Below, piece by piece: positions 10,460 to 25,500 of a stretch of DNA of 60,000 bases. Location of the stretch: assembly GCF_932526225.1 (NCBI RefSeq), contig NC_064045.1:6215498-6275497 (forward strand), written 5' to 3'. Source of the DNA: Nematostella vectensis (taxonomy: Eukaryota; Cnidaria; Anthozoa; Actiniaria; Edwardsiidae). The notes below the pieces were generated by a model. The model saw nothing but the letters and a program-made list of their open reading frames with translations. It ran no database searches and had not been told where the DNA came from. Positions within the stretch are counted from its first letter, which is position 1; each line of letters opens with the position of its first letter. Made by a program: the position numbers and the translations under genes.

Positions 10460-13400
10460 AGTGTTGTAAGGGTCTCTTTTGATGTTGTCAGCAATTCCAG
10501 GGTTGACAATTACACCGAGGTGTAAAAGAAGCATGAAAACGACGTAAGAATGAACGGAAAATTGGTCGCGTCTATGGCTGCGTTTGTCAGGTGTTAAAAC
10601 CGAGTGAATATGTTTGGCAGGTCTCTGATAAGAATAACAAATTATTATATATACACGGGTGTTTAAAGCTATTTTGTGATCATACAACAATTCACTCGGC
10701 ATAAGTCAAGCCGAATGTTGAGTTTCTGTCGGAAGATTTCCTGGATTGATAAAGATACTGGCGTCGGATTCGAATGTTTTGTGGCAGTGTGTTTTGCTAA
10801 TTTTGTGGTACTGGACGCTAGCTCTCTTCTACTTACATAATCACCCTTGCGTTGCAAAGTGCAAATATATGAATATTTAATAATTATATCACAACTCCCT
10901 ATACCTGTTTAGCAAACACAACAAGGCATACATGTACGAGAATTGCTTTGATTCTTCTTTGAGGTTTTCATCTTTCGGACACCAGTAAAAGGCATTTGGC
11001 GGAGTGGGTAACGTATTAACGGTAGGTAGCCATTTTCCCGTGCGCAAAGGGACTATTGTTCGATTTGATTAGAATCGCTTCCTACACTAAAGATAAATAC
11101 ACCTGGTAATTGCAAAGTAAGGCCCTGGCGTTAACCTTTTATTCGAGAATAATCCGGCTCCGTTTTGACTAAAAAACATTTGCTTCTATTTGACTAAATA
11201 ATATGCTGTGTTATGTTTGTGTAAAATGTTGGCTGGAATTGATTCTAATATTGCTCACATACTTGTGGCCATATTTTTTTATTTGTTTCGTGTAGGGAAA
11301 CAAATGCTGTAATACCCGTAGTTTTGCTGGGTGTTGCAAAATACTCATGAACCTCGCGCACATCAAAACCGAAACGCGCTTAATCCTCAGAAGATATAAT
11401 CGCCAATACCAAACCAGGAAGATCGCATTTTGAGTTTAATGGAGGGGGAGTTTTGCGCATAAAAGGGAGGTGACAGGTTACCACAAACTCAAAAGATGTT
11501 TATCAAAAAATGCATTGCGTTTTAGCAAAAGTCATAGAATTGTTAGGCTTTTTGTAAATTCTATTTTGTGTTTCATTTTTTTCTGTCATTGTACGCCGAT
11601 TAAGCAACGCTATCCAAAATTCTGGATTTCTGTTTTGGTTTGCGGTTTACTTAAAAAGGCGAGATGATTATAAAAAATTCTTCCCTGTCTAATTACCATT
11701 GCTAAGGAATGTAAAAATATTTGCCAAATACCGTAATGATTCGATAAGCGCCCTCTACCCCAATAAGCGCCCCTAACCCCCTAAGCGCCCCCCTCTCTCC
11801 TAAAATGCAAAAATGAGCCTTTGTAAAGAGAACGTTGGTTATAAAAAATAATTAGTTTTTGGATATTACTTTTTTTTTATTTGTTGATGTCCAATGTATT
11901 TGCAACGCTATTCAGACGGTTAATGTATGATCTCAGGACCAGGATATCATCGGGGAAACAGGGCCGAGTAGGGCGTGGGGCGAAAACACCGTATGGTTGT
12001 CGACGACAGTGCTGAAAAACGCAAGACTAGTTCAGTACCGCGCGGTTAAGCCAGCCTTTTTGTTTTTAAAAGGCGGTGTTTTACCGGCGAACTGTTACAT
12101 TTTGGCGAATGCAAAGAAAACTAGATCAAACCTAAGGCTAAAATTTTCTTTATGACTCCCTCATTATCAAACAAATCTGTCGTCTTTTGTACAGTATGGT
12201 TTTAATGCTGTACAGTAAGTCAAAACAGCGACCGAAGTCAGCCTTTCGTACCTTTACTCGAACGATTCAACACTGAGATTTTGTTTGTTTTCGCCAGAAC
12301 ACGCGCAGGCACATACGTTGTCGACTAATTATTGCTCGCCGATGCAAAAAAACATCAATTTTATCACTAATGCGATTGAAAAATATAAAGTTAACTTTCC
12401 TTTAAAGCCTTAGTTTTTTTCTGATTAACAAGCATGATAGACTTTTTCTTTACAAAACAAAACATTTTGAAAATGCATTTGAGAGTCGGAGCACGGAAAT
12501 GATTGATATGGTACTGGTATTAAGTCCCTAAAATCAATTATTCAGCATCTTTCATAAGGTTTTTTTCTTTTTCAATTTCTACTTCCCCTTCTGGTGATAA
12601 CTAATCTAAGCCATTCATCCCTTATATTAATGTTTGGGGTAATATCTTAATTAGCCTCTTGTTCCTCTTGTTAAAGGCCATAGTAAGTCATCCATTAGTT
12701 CTTTTCTCCTCCAACAAAAGTCGTCTTCAACCAAGCACTGCGCAACCAAACAACATATATCTACAGTGTACTGGATGTGCTATCTGTTTATCTTTTACAA
12801 CGATCTCAGGGATCGATTTAAAAAGTAAACCTAAGTCTTATCCAAGAAGCTTTATTATTCTATGAGTTTTAGATAATGAGCGGTGTGATGACATCGCCTC
12901 GCGTGGGAGTCTTATTACGAAACAGAACCGTTTTGGAAATTGGTAATCTATTCACGTTTCCAATAGAAACCACAACGACTGAGAATTTGGGATTTTATCA
13001 TACAAAGACTACGAAAAAAAGAAGAAAAAGCAAATATAAACGCTTTCTTGGTCATACAGCTCACAAAGCCAAGCGCTTTTAGAGGTAGGATAGCATGAGG
13101 TAAGGATAGCAATTGCGCAATCTTCATTGCCAGTGTCAATATCACATTTGTTATAAGCTTGAGTTTTTGATGGGCTTTTTGCCCACCGCAAAGTCGACAA
13201 GCACGAGTATTTAAACTTATTGTTATCAGTGTATCATGAACACAGAAATAATCTAACGATGCCTTTTTGCTCTCTTTTGCACACGTGTAGAATTTTTATT
13301 CTTCGTGTCAAGGAAAGACAAATTTCCCATAAGAAACTGCATAACACACTTATTTTGATAAATTACATTAATTTAAGAATTTAACAAAGTGAGGACAAAT

Positions 13401-13695
13401 AATTGAACGAGCAAACCGTAGTCTCAGAAAAAAAATCGATCGACCGGATAGCCTTCTCCACCCTAGCGGAAAAAAAGCTCCAAGAACGGTATTACCATTG
13501 CAAAACGTCAGTAACACTTTCATTCTAAACTTATGGGGGGACGGGTGGGAGTGGAGTCAAATATAACAGTGGTAGGAGGAATTGTTCGAAATTTTGTATA
13601 CGTATATAATTGCTCTGTGCAAGGTGACAAGGCTATAAACTTGTTACAAACATTGTGTTCCATAGTTTTGTGTGCTTTCAGGAACATGATTCTGT
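10460..13695. other. intergenic AT-rich DNA, no gene recognised
   Basis: Only short frames without recognisable domains are present. A run of TAAGCGCCC-type copies (about 11755-11795) looks like part of a dispersed repeat, but I could not find its other end. Confidence 0.6.
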
Positions 13696-13699
13696 CTAT

Positions 13700-14030
13700 C
13701 AATTACCCATGACTCACTGCGAGTTGCGCCGCATGGATTCTTAGAGTTAAGGACGGACCATTAGAAAAGTGAAGGGGGGGGGGGGGGTGCGTAAGGAACA
13801 AAAAAATCATACACGATGAAGAGCCTGAAGCAAAAAATGCATGCAGCCCAAACCAGACAAAAAAAATGTATACGACGATGGAAACAATCATTCATGTCTT
13901 GAAGACAAGAAAAAAAAAACGTGCACGCCTGAAACCACGTAACCCCCCCCCCCCCCCCCGCACCCCTTTAATTTTCCTTCCCATAGAACAATCCTCGTAA
14001 CAACCCTCTCAGCGACTCATGGGTAACTGA
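13700..14030. mobile_element. candidate MITE with G-run/C-run subterminal arms
   Basis: ATTACCCATGACTCACTGCG at the left is mirrored by CAGCGACTCATGGGTAAC at the right, imperfectly. Inside, a 14-base G run followed by TGCG pairs with a C run followed by GCACCCC. No ORF is evident and no target duplication was confirmed. Confidence 0.5.
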
Positions 14031-14039
14031 GAATACAAT

Positions 14040-17000
14040 CTAAAAGGTAAGAAAAGGCCGAAAATGAAAGTGAAATATGGCATTCTGCTTATTGATGTAG
14101 GCCGTGGGGCCAACGGAAATGTATTGTAAACACTGGTGCGTCTTTATCAATGTAAGCCCATGACCCACAGAAACATTTGTTTCTGACGTAAATCTCTCGT
14201 CATAGAGAGATAGAATGCAAGCACTACAATCTATTCTTGGCAACGAAAAGTTTAATTTTAGAATCGAGAAAATTGGTATCTTTTGTTGTGTCTCTGAAAA
14301 CCAAAACCGGAGATCATGTCATAGCCTCTAGCTTTATAGGACACATTAGCATTTTGAAAAAAATTGGAGAGATTATTTTAAATTCAGGAACTTTGTAAAT
14401 CGATAATAAAAGCATCAGGGTTTTGTATATCAAATAGCAGGAATATCTTGCCTCAATTTGGTATAAGAGGAAAAAGACAAGAAAACGTTCCCTTTGTAAA
14501 AATTGAGAAAAGTGAATCTGTAATTTTGTTTTTATATCAGAAACATACCCAGATACGTCGAGGGCAGATAATGCTATAAAAAAATGCCAAAACATTAAAC
14601 TTATACATTTTTATGATATATAATGAGGGTTATTGGGATCTAATTCTCTTATTTTGAAAATTTTAAGATTTAAATTCTAAAGGGTTTTAAAAGGGCTTTC
14701 AAAAATAGCTTTAGATTCATTGATAACCCTTCGGCATCTTGCTGCCCTAGCATACTATTTCTATTATCGTTTACGAACTCACTTAATATATTTTTTAATC
14801 TTTCCTTATATAAGAAATTTTGCTTTATCTTGATATTTTTGTTTTGTTAGATTTCAATGACAAATGAATAATAATATAAAAAATCTTGAAATGAAGCAGA
14901 GCTTTTATTTTCCTCTTCTGTTGTTATTCGTTTCTACTATACTTACGATACTACACTTTTTTTTAAATATCTAAATTGTTATCATTAAAAAAAATAAAGA
15001 TTTCCCTGTATAAGCTACTTTAAAATAGAATTGAACCCGTGTTAGTTGTAGATTGGATTGAAATTTACCGCGATTCAAACGGATTTTCGCTATTGAGATA
15101 AATACCTCGTTTGCATTAGGTTCCATAGCTTACGAATCCACGAGTCGGATCTAAGGCTTTAAACAACTTCACTCACGACTATGCTAAGTGGCCGCTTTAT
15201 GGAGGTTGGCAGCTTTATTCATGCTTGTAGTTTTATTTAGGCTGGCCGCTTTATTGAGGTTTTAGACTTAGGCCCTAGGCTAAGTAAATACGTGAACCCG
15301 GAACGGAAGCAGGATACAGGAGCCTACTAGTTGCGATACACAGAATGCGTTATCTTTTCATTGTCTCAGGCTGTCATAAGAAAGGGAAAGTTTTACTCTT
15401 GGGAAGTACTGTTGAGGCGCCTAATGCTTCAGATCTTCAATACCTTTTATTTTTCATTGTTGCATTTCTCCCCTCCACCCAAACAAGTAAAATGAATGAA
15501 ATAAATTTAAACTTAAATCATGTAACTTTTTCTCTTTAAGCACAAGACTCAGGAATGACAGGATAGCACTGGAGTTTATATATTGTTTGAAGGTGGTTGT
15601 GTTTTGTCCTATTGAACTTCGCCTGAATTTGAGACTTCCTCTTGCTCTTCTCTTTGATCCTTTGTTTATGCGGCACATCTGGCTTTATGATTGGCTGTTA
15701 GCTATAGTACATCAGAGGACATAAACATACCACGGAATTCGTCATTCACACAATCGTGACCGGCCGTTCCTCGTGCCTCGTGACTCGACAACATTTTGAT
15801 CATTAGGTGACGAATATCGTGATGTATTAGAGTATAGACCAGGGAAAAAGATGGGATATTTGTTAAATATCGATCGTCTTGGCTCTCACCAGTAGAGCAA
15901 TTCTCTCTCAACTGATAACCTCTTTCATTCAAACATATTGGTGATTCAAATTTAAAAACGTTTTATGAGCAACATTTTGGCGGAAGCTACTTGAAAAATA
16001 GGACACGGACTGTGTCAAAAATGAGATTCTCTTATGAAAGGTTCTTGCTCTAACGTTGAAAAAGGGGACCATTAAAGACTAAAAAATACTTTCTTATTTT
16101 TTTACACATGGATGCAAATTGCAGCGGCTCGATCTGATTTATTGGTTTGAGGGTGCTGGGTTTTTTTATTATTATTTTTTTTATCTTTTTCATTTTATTT
16201 TTGTCGTTTTATTAGAGTCGTGGATAATCGAAACCACATCCCATAACTTTTTCGCCCGAGGAAAAAACTTTCATGCAGTGTTTCGCATCGATAAATATCG
16301 GTAGATGAGTTATAACTTGCAAAAAACCTCTGGTATAACGGACATACAACTAATGAACTATAATAACTACAAGTGAAAAACCATTGTTCAGGGCTTTGAA
16401 GGCGGGATGTGACTTTTAGAAGAAATCGATTTTGCACTTTGAGGTTAAAGCATTTTTGTTTCGCTGTTTGCGTTAAGCAATCAACCCAATGATATAGGAA
16501 ATAACGGCTATTGTCGTAAGGCAATGAATGATTTTCGCAAAAAACAATAAAATGATTTTGTAGAAATTATGCGAGCATCTATTATAGCAATAATGAGTTT
16601 TAGAGGTATTTCAACCTAGAATTTAGACAAAAGTTGCATTGTTGTTCAATCGACATGTAAATAAGGAGAGGTGTTAACAGAATAATACTTATGGAAATTA
16701 TTTCTTCTTTTCAGACAGAAGCGTAATCCCTAAGGCCGATGGATCAACTTTTAACGAAGAACACCTATTTTAAACGAGAGACTTCTGTTCTTTGGCATGT
16801 GTAGCGTCGACTCGAGAATACAATTTTCAGGGTGTAATCTGCCCTTGACAACGAAAGCGCCGGTAAGCATTTCATGTTGTTTGACATTCCTATCTATATG
16901 GCCAAGAGCAAGGTTTTGTTCAGGCGCAATTCCTGTGTTGGCGACCAGACAAATTTATCAATAGTTTCTTCCTCCTTTAATTTTCCCTATATAATAACTT

Positions 17001-20000
17001 GTCAATATTACTTCCTAGGGCATGAACTTTTTATATTGAGCCATTTCTAATTTTCGCAGAACGCAATTTGTTTTTTTATTTCAAAGAGCAATTTCGCAAC
17101 GTTGACAAAGCAATTAGGATTTTAGATGAAAGTCACTTTCTTAAGGGCTGCTGGACTGACTTTAGCTGCTAATGATCTGTTTTACAGGTGAGTTATGTGG
17201 CTTGTTGTTGTAGCATCTTCGTTTGACCCGTTTTAAGATGGGAACAGGGGGTCGGTGTTTATTTTTTAGTTATTATGAACGCGTGGTTATGCTGTGAAGA
17301 CCACTGTTCAGCATTGTGCTTAGCAAATTGGTTTACAAATTCCATGTTGTGACCAACCTCGAAATAACAATTCAAGATTTCAAGATAATTCACAAAACTA
17401 AAATCGATCATTTTATGAATTTAGCCACATCTGTTTTGTGCTCGTTATTTCCGAAAGCTATATAAAATCTCTCAAAAATATTTTGAGTGCATAAAACATG
17501 TCTAATAAATCCCGTCCAACTAAGAAAAAAACTGTTATTAAATGTTTAAGATGTCTTTTATTCACAGAAAACCTTTTACTTGTTTTACTTGTAAGACGAG
17601 TGAACATAACTAGAAAAAATAATCATGATTTAATAAATTGCTTCTCCTGCATTTTCTAAATAGTTTAATATATCATGCAGGAGTCCAATCTGTGATTTAA
17701 TTTTGTGATTTATTCAAGACAAAACAAAGCGCTAAATATTTTCTAATTAATAATTACACGCCGCTTATTATAAGGGATTAGTTATTAGTCTTAGATCCAT
17801 TTTTTCTCCTTCTCGAGCGGGGAAAAAGCATATAAAGACCAAATGATCGCGTAATATAATTGGATTAAAACACGTTTTTCATTTAAGCCTATGTGTGATT
17901 ACCTCTGCTGTGTTTTACCCTTTGATTCCCGCTTATAAGTTTTTTGACGCGTTTTACGGCCGCCTTTCATTTCAAAGGATGACAGCTAGTTTTTCCAGCG
18001 CGATTCCTAGTGTGACGTCATAGACGGTGAGATAGACAGGGGAGTACGTACTTTAGATCGTATCTTATGCCCAGATGCCAGTGGGGTTTTTTCGCCGTAT
18101 CTCATAATGCATTTTATCTTATGAAATGAGGTCTTTATTTTCTTCGCAATTGTCAAAACCTGATTCTAGTCTCTGTTGGAAAGTTTGATTAGTACAGTTG
18201 TATATTAGTATCATACTTCATTGGTATTAGGTTATTTAATAAATTTCTACAGCTGTTAGAGTCAAACCAGATCACATAGAATCTAGGAAAGTACAAAATC
18301 AGGGAGGGTGGTGTACTGGACCCCTTGGCCCTTACCCTGGATCCAGCACCGTTTATGTCCATACCTGACATATTGTCTTCGCGAGCGTTGTTCTTTACTA
18401 GCTTGTTGGTATAAGCGAATGCCATCCATAGAAAGGAGAAAACCAGAAGACAAGCTAGACAAAAATAGCTCTTGATTTTAAGATATTTCTATAATTAGCC
18501 CCTTGTCTGAGGCATTTGAAAAAGGAAGTTTCTTTTTAAATAGTCAATGATAAAGGGAACAAGCACAATCCCAAAGGGATCAAGCATATCCCAAAGCACC
18601 ACCTACCCGCTTTCCACATCTATCATTTCATCGAGCCATAATACTTTTAAAACCCTCAAAATGATTTTTGCATTAGACACATTTGTCAGTTTTACAATGC
18701 CACGATAAGCCAATAAGATTAGAGTATGCGAATTTCAAGCGCACTATCTATGACGCTTAAGAGCAGGTTTACGTAATAATTTCCGCTTGTCGGTATGATA
18801 ATTGAGAGCACAAAGATGGGCATAATATGATTTTAAGATAGCCAAGGTGTCCACAAGTCTTGTAGCAAATTTACAAGCAAAATGATAATGTTAGCCAATC
18901 TCTCGAGAAGGCCTTAGGAAACCTTTTATTATATAGTATAGCATAAAGATGGTGTTGCGTTAAAAAAGTATTATCATATTTGATAATGGCTTATTGTGAA
19001 GGAGACGATTATTTTAGGTTTTCTTTCAATTATAATGATGATAATGATGATAATGTTCTTATGATGCCATATGGTATGGTATATATAGCTTCGTATACAT
19101 TATAATGCTGTTCCATGCTGGTCTTCACTTGACGTTTTTTTATGATGGTGATAATGATCGTTATGACGATGCTGATGTTGATGATGAAGATGAATTTTAA
19201 GGTTACAATGTATTTTGAGATTATTACTTATGACAATTTGGACGAATTTTTTTTTGCGATACTTCGATTAGAATAATCTACAGTTTTTATGTTAAATCAG
19301 AACCCCGAGTTATATTTAGAAGTTGTTTAAAAATATAAGTCATACTAAGTTGATTTTTAAATTGTAAAATGTATTAAAATTAAAATGTATAAATATAATC
19401 TTAATTAATGTATTTATTGTTATTCAGCTTCCACGTCAGCAATAATGTTTATTGGTATCAACGAGACTCCTCCTTAAAATAATTAAATAAATACAGAAAT
19501 AGATAATATAATAATACGTAAAATAACGTGATAGGTTATACATAAAATCATCAGTGGAAGCGTGGAAACTTGAGATATTTAAAGATATTGCCTTGATTCT
19601 AAGGGGTTTATCCAGGGCTTGCCCCACCCCCCCCCCCCCTTTGTGGTCCAATAAAGGTAGTATACCTTAGTCCTTATGTCTCAGTTGAAAAATAATTGAG
19701 AAATCACCCCCCCCCCCCATCCCCACCCCCCAAGGAAAATTCTGGCTTCGCCCCTGGTTCTAGCAATTTTACCCCTTTTTATCATTTAAAAAAATATCCC
19801 ACTTTTTGTTTTCTTGTTTTCTGCATTCGATCATTTATCGTCATTTATCTGATGGCGCCAATAAAAAACTTTATGATTAACTTTGAAAGTGATGTGAATT
19901 GACTGAAATAATCATTTATAATTCCTTGCATTTGTAAAAATCTAGAATTTTTGGCGACAACGTATAGAAGTAATGGCTATCATTGTTTCTCAAAAGCGTT

Positions 20001-22200
20001 TTTATTCGCTTAATTTTGTTTTGGTAGTTGTCTAGTTGGATAAATTCTCAAATCATTATTAATCAAATCACTATTCATCATAATTTGCACAAGGGCGATT
20101 CAACCTAAAATTTCAGGATTTGTTATTATAAAATTTTGGCAGTCTTTGTTTCTTATTCGCTGCCATTAGAGTCAGTCAGGAGCAATGTTTTTTTGAATGC
20201 TCTGGCCGCACTGCAGTTACTTTGTACAGCGGAAAAGTGAAACCTATGCGCAGACACTATGCACGATGGCATTTACATGCAAGTAATGAGCAATGTTTGG
20301 CCTCTTTTCAAATTGCCTAGAGGTATAACTTATTATGTAATTATTATTATTATTACCACTGGTATCCCATTGTTACCTGTTTATAGACGTATATAGATGT
20401 CTTTTTAACCAATATTTTTCATATTTAAGTATCTTTTAACTGCTTTTCTTGTTAGAAACAATATAATCAAGAAGTCAAGAAGTTTTTTTTCAAATTATTG
20501 GTTTAGAATTACCGACGAACATAATTTTCTACATACATGATCGAGAGCGTTAGAAACGCTGGCTTGAACAATTAAAGTTGAAATTTTTACTTTTGGAATA
20601 CTTAAAGTACTTCTGTTGATTGATCTAGATTTTAACCTTTTAAATGATAAATGAGTAGCAGAAAGTCATCGTACTTGTAATTTCTGTTTGTTCAAAAAGA
20701 CTAATTATCCACAACGCAAATTTGCAAACGCTTGCCACATTTAGCTAATCAACATTAATTTATTTCTTCCTTCTTTTACCAGCATTGATCGTCTAAATAA
20801 CATTCGTTGCCAAGTCCATAAAGATCAAATTTATAATTTAAGTTTAGGGAGAAATGTAAGTAAAAAAGGAGTTTAAACTCGGAAAAATGATGAGTTCTAG
20901 AAAGTGCGAATCTATTGTGGGATTCCGGTCTGTTCTTGTGCGAGAGATTTTACTTCAAAGAGTCATCACACTTGAGTCACGTGACTCGGCAGGTGCTTCC
21001 AACACAAAACATACCGCTTGACAGCTATTTGAATAGCCCCAAGCCTGGCGTATTACTCTTCTCTCGCAAGCAGCATAAGATAAACATTTATGAAATGCAG
21101 GGGCAGAATAGACTTCAGGACCGCTCTTCTGCGCGCTTGACAAACGCAAATGTAAAACACTTGGTTACCGAAGTCCTCATTTGAATCCTCGCATGTAAGA
21201 CTGGCTTAGATACCTCCTGAAGAAGGGCATTTAGCTTAAAATAACCGCTGGAAGCCGTTGGTGGCATTAAATGAAGGTAAAAATGTAGATTGAGAGGGTT
21301 GTACGAATCTACATCTTAGGAGATGTTGAGAACCAATGCCTTGAACGTGTTCGAAGGACATTTCCTCTCGACGTGTTTAAAATAGATTGTGCCACGTTTA
21401 ATTTGCGTTTGGGGTTTAAAGGGCGTTATACTACCGCCTGAATCAATCTCTAGTAATATCAAGAGAGAAAATAATGATGCTACCACTGCTGGGAATTTAT
21501 TTTCCAGAATAACTTAAGATGATTACGCGACTTCGTTATGAATGTGTAAGACTCTAGCTGCCATCTCCCACAAACGGCACCTCTGTAACTAATTGTTTCC
21601 AACCTTAATCCGAGATATGTGCTGATCCATAGAGGTGGCAAATACTAAAATGTTCTTCATTTTTTAACAGGGAACGCTGGCTTGGTTCATATTTTATTAA
21701 ATTCAAATTTATTGCCGCCTTGACAAGTAATCCGCTGTGGCAGACATCGCCGGCTCTAACAGTATTCGTTTAAGACCTGGGCATCGTACGGGAGGTCTTG
21801 TTTCCACGGATACGAAAATTGAGTGAAGAATTCCCAAGCCGGGAGTGAAGAGCTGATATCGAAATAATTGTTTTCTGCTTATTTATTTAACAAAGCTCGC
21901 ACTTAAACTGAAACGAAATCGCCCAAGAGGAATAGTTGGAATACTGTTATCTCCTCTTAAATATGGGCTAAAAAGCGAATGGTGTGTTACCGGTTAGTAT
22001 GGTTCAGAAATATTATCCTTAATTATGTCTCGGGAAAGTGAGATAGCCTTTTTGATTCTCATGCAATTGTTCGCTCCACTGGCTGCTTTTGAGCTAGCAA
22101 ATTACGCAGTCTGTACCAAAATACAACCAAACATCCGGATCCAGTGGCCTGCAGGACGCAGCTATTAGAAAGACACTGCGGCAACGTCAAGATTACGTTG
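14040..22200. other. intergenic AT-rich DNA, no gene recognised; possible distal promoter or 5'UTR exons of the channel gene
   Basis: I see no conserved coding exon on either strand. C-runs at about 19629 and 19707 with TCGCCCCTGG-type ends suggest another degenerate repeat. Any 5' untranslated exons of the Cav3 gene would lie here but cannot be picked from sequence alone. Confidence 0.5.
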
Positions 22201-22260
22201 GCATAAACTTTCCCAGCACGCTACGGGGATTCGTAAGATTCTGCCGAACAATAACTTGTG

Positions 22261-22526
22261 ATGCAAAAAGAGCCAGTAGTCGAAGACAGCGAGATATATC
22301 ATCAGTATCATCCACAACAACGATACCTGCAGGAGACCGCTTTAAACGATTTTAAAGAGAAGTCATTCATCGAGAACGGGGGAAGTCAAACTTTCGAGGA
22401 ACATGAGGATTTCGATGACGATGAGGAAAAAGAGGATGTGATGAGCACGTTTCAACCCGTTGCTTTCTTCTTCTTGAAGAAAGAATCCAGGCCAAGAATA
22501 TGGTTTATCAAGTTTGTCTCGTGGCC
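22261..22526 (+). CDS. Cav3 exon 1: cytoplasmic N-terminus
   Basis: The exon encodes 88 codons plus two bases. It is acidic in the middle ([14 protein letters not shown]) and ends in [20 protein letters not shown], which matches the conserved Cav3 segment just before IS1. The exon ends in CC, immediately followed by ATATCCTTT, the U12 AT-AC donor consensus. The joined codon CC|G gives Pro, followed by Tyr-Phe-Glu-Arg; the Phe-Glu-Arg part is conserved in vertebrate Cav3. Confidence 0.88.
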
Positions 22527-25500
22527 ATATCCTTTGTATTTATAAAACTATCAGTAAGAAGAGGTTAGTACTCTACTCTGAAACCCACAGAAACACCCTT
22601 TTTACACTATGAAATAAGTATTGCTTATCATTCATACCTGGAGAGTTTATTTTATTATTTTGTAAGCTCTATAAAGCATCTTTGTCTGTTTAAATTTTAC
22701 AAACTAACGGTTTGTTTAATAGAGATCCCATTTCTGATGTTTGATATTATAGTGCCCACATTTGCAACACACGAAGCAAGTGAAACTTTAATCACCAAGC
22801 ATGTCGCCAAAAGGCTGTCTACATCCGTAAAGATATCTGATTGTTATTTTGGTAAATTCTAAATCAAATTCTAGATAAACTTGGGTAGTTTCCAGCTTCG
22901 TATGTTAAACATATTTCCAGTATTTCTATAAGCCGTAGATCGACCACCGTAGATCGAAAACGTGACGTTTTCCTTCTTCCCAGCGATTTATATTTAGAAC
23001 ATTAGGTAATTCCTTTTTGTCTCATCTCTGATCTAGCAGAGCTTTAGACAAATACTTTTATCAAGTCTTAATCGGAAATTTAGTTGTTCCATCTTTGTAC
23101 CATCTTCATGTAAATACCTGATTATTTCATTCACAATGTTCAATATTTAAGCCATCGCTTCGCATTGATACACATTTTTATTTTCAAATTGATATTCATT
23201 CTTTTTTGCTGATTTTCTTTTTTTCTTATGTTCTTATAATATCCTATTGTATACTTCTGCTTGTTGATATACACGTTTACGAATGCTGTTACAAGAATGG
23301 TAAAAATACCTTAAAGCGCTATATTCAACACAAAAATTCATTTTTCTTTCCATTAAAATCTGCTCGCTTATAAGCCAAAACACTATGAATATTCACATCC
23401 TTTTTTCATTTGCAAAACTAATTTAACCGAAAACGAAATCAGACGTTTATTCATCAATTATATTTTCCACTTGGTAATATTCTAATATATTTTTCATAAT
23501 AATACTGGTAGTCTAAATAAAAGCCTAGTTTTATGCCACTTTCTCGATGCTGAATCTAAGTTCTCAATTATCACCCTCTCAAATCTTTCAAATAGACGTT
23601 CCTCAATACAATATCACAAAATCCTCTTTTACCAAACTACAGGAGTTTAAGAAAATTTTCATACTGATTAATTCATTGTTTAGTATCTCTTTTTCATCCG
23701 AGTCTTTAACTCATTATCTATTACAACAAAGCTAGCCCACTCTATGCATTAGCATTCCTGTAGGCCATACCGCGATTTGTTTTAAGTCATTTCCTAAAAG
23801 CTTTTTGACACATTTTGAAGAAAATTCTTTATCTTGACAATACTTTCACCACTCATTTTGCAGGCAGTCATCGTTTAATGTGCCGTGAGTAATAACATGT
23901 TATTTTTATAAGTCTTAATAAGTGTAAACGTTAAATGTATTAGTTTAATTCAAGTCTTGGCATTATACCGTAACGTCATTAGGTAAAATAAGAATTCTCA
24001 GCGTGCTACGTAATTTTAGAAAAACCTGGAAAATTATAGTTTTTATTATTGCTAATTACTTATTCTTATCCTTATTACGAAATCCACTATCTGAAGGAAC
24101 GGAATATATTTCGCTGAACTCCATTGTGAGAAATCCAGTTCCCATTATTTTATCTTTTTTTTTTAAATAGTTCGATTTTTTTGCTAAATGTTTTTCGACA
24201 TTGTCGTTCCTAATGCCCTTTTTGTTCTTGTGTTGTATCTAAAACAACGGTATATTGCAATATTTAAGCAAATGCATTTTCCAACAATGCTTACTTATGT
24301 TTTTTCCCAAAATTGACCAATCAGGGCGCGCTTTTGATTTCGATTTATCAGCACACGTTAAAGACATCAAAACTTCACTCCGGTAATAGTTATGTGACGA
24401 AAAAGTGCAAAATTTTGTATTTATTTGCATCGGTTTTTGTCTTTGATGTTCATCCCACTGTCCGTATTTACGCAAGACTCGTTTAGTACTTCGGGGAACG
24501 CCTGCCGTAATCTGTGTTCAGCGTCCATTCGTCTATCACAACGTATTTGTTGCCTCCGTTCTCAAATGGATTTTTCTTCCTGTGGAAAAATAACACGAAA
24601 CGCACACCACATTTTTATTAAAAGAATAAAAAAGTGATAATAGAATAAACATTGTCAAAGGTAATTTTTTTTCTTGTTGTTTCTTAGACAAAATTCATCA
24701 TAATTTCAAGTATTTGTAAACTTCAAGGGGGAAAACGCCATATTCTTTGCTTTTGTTTGCCGATGCGTGGGTTGATTTTGTTTAATAATTTCCCCTTCTT
24801 ACTAGCAAACCGGGTCATTACCGAGGCCACGTTCGGTATTATCAACACTAGAAATATATGCACGTAAAGCATAAATATAATGACTGATAATGCTAATGAT
24901 CTAACCAACAAATAATAACAACAACAACAAAAGTAATAATAGTAATAATATTAGGTGATGTTGTGACGCAAGTCTTTTTTAGCTGATATAAAAAGACATC
25001 ATGAGTGTGATCATTTGTAGTAATGGAGTTGTTTAAAGTCCATATAACCTTTCAGAGTTGATAAACTTTGTCAATTCTTTATATTTTCATCTTCCAAATG
25101 GTATGTGGACCCTATAAAACACGTTTTTGCGCGAATAACTCAAATCTGTAATCTGTATTTTGGTCAACCTTCGGAAAAAAGGCCGTGAACTGAAGGCCCG
25201 GGTCCAGTCATTTGTGACATGATCGAGATGTCAACCAAATTACATGAGAAAACGTATGCGCGCGTTAAACCGGTTCATGTCTTTACAAATTTTACCGTCA
25301 TCTTTATATCTCAACCTTGTAGTCAAATGATTATTTAGCTTCAGGAAACAAATCTGCAAAATTTAGCAGATATTTTTTAGTCTTTGAATTGTTTTTGCAT
25401 TGTGCGCGCGCTGCATTCACAATCAAGAATGGCGACATTCTAACGAGCGCGCGCTGTTTTTGAAACAAAACGATATTTTCTTTTTTCGCATACAATTCTC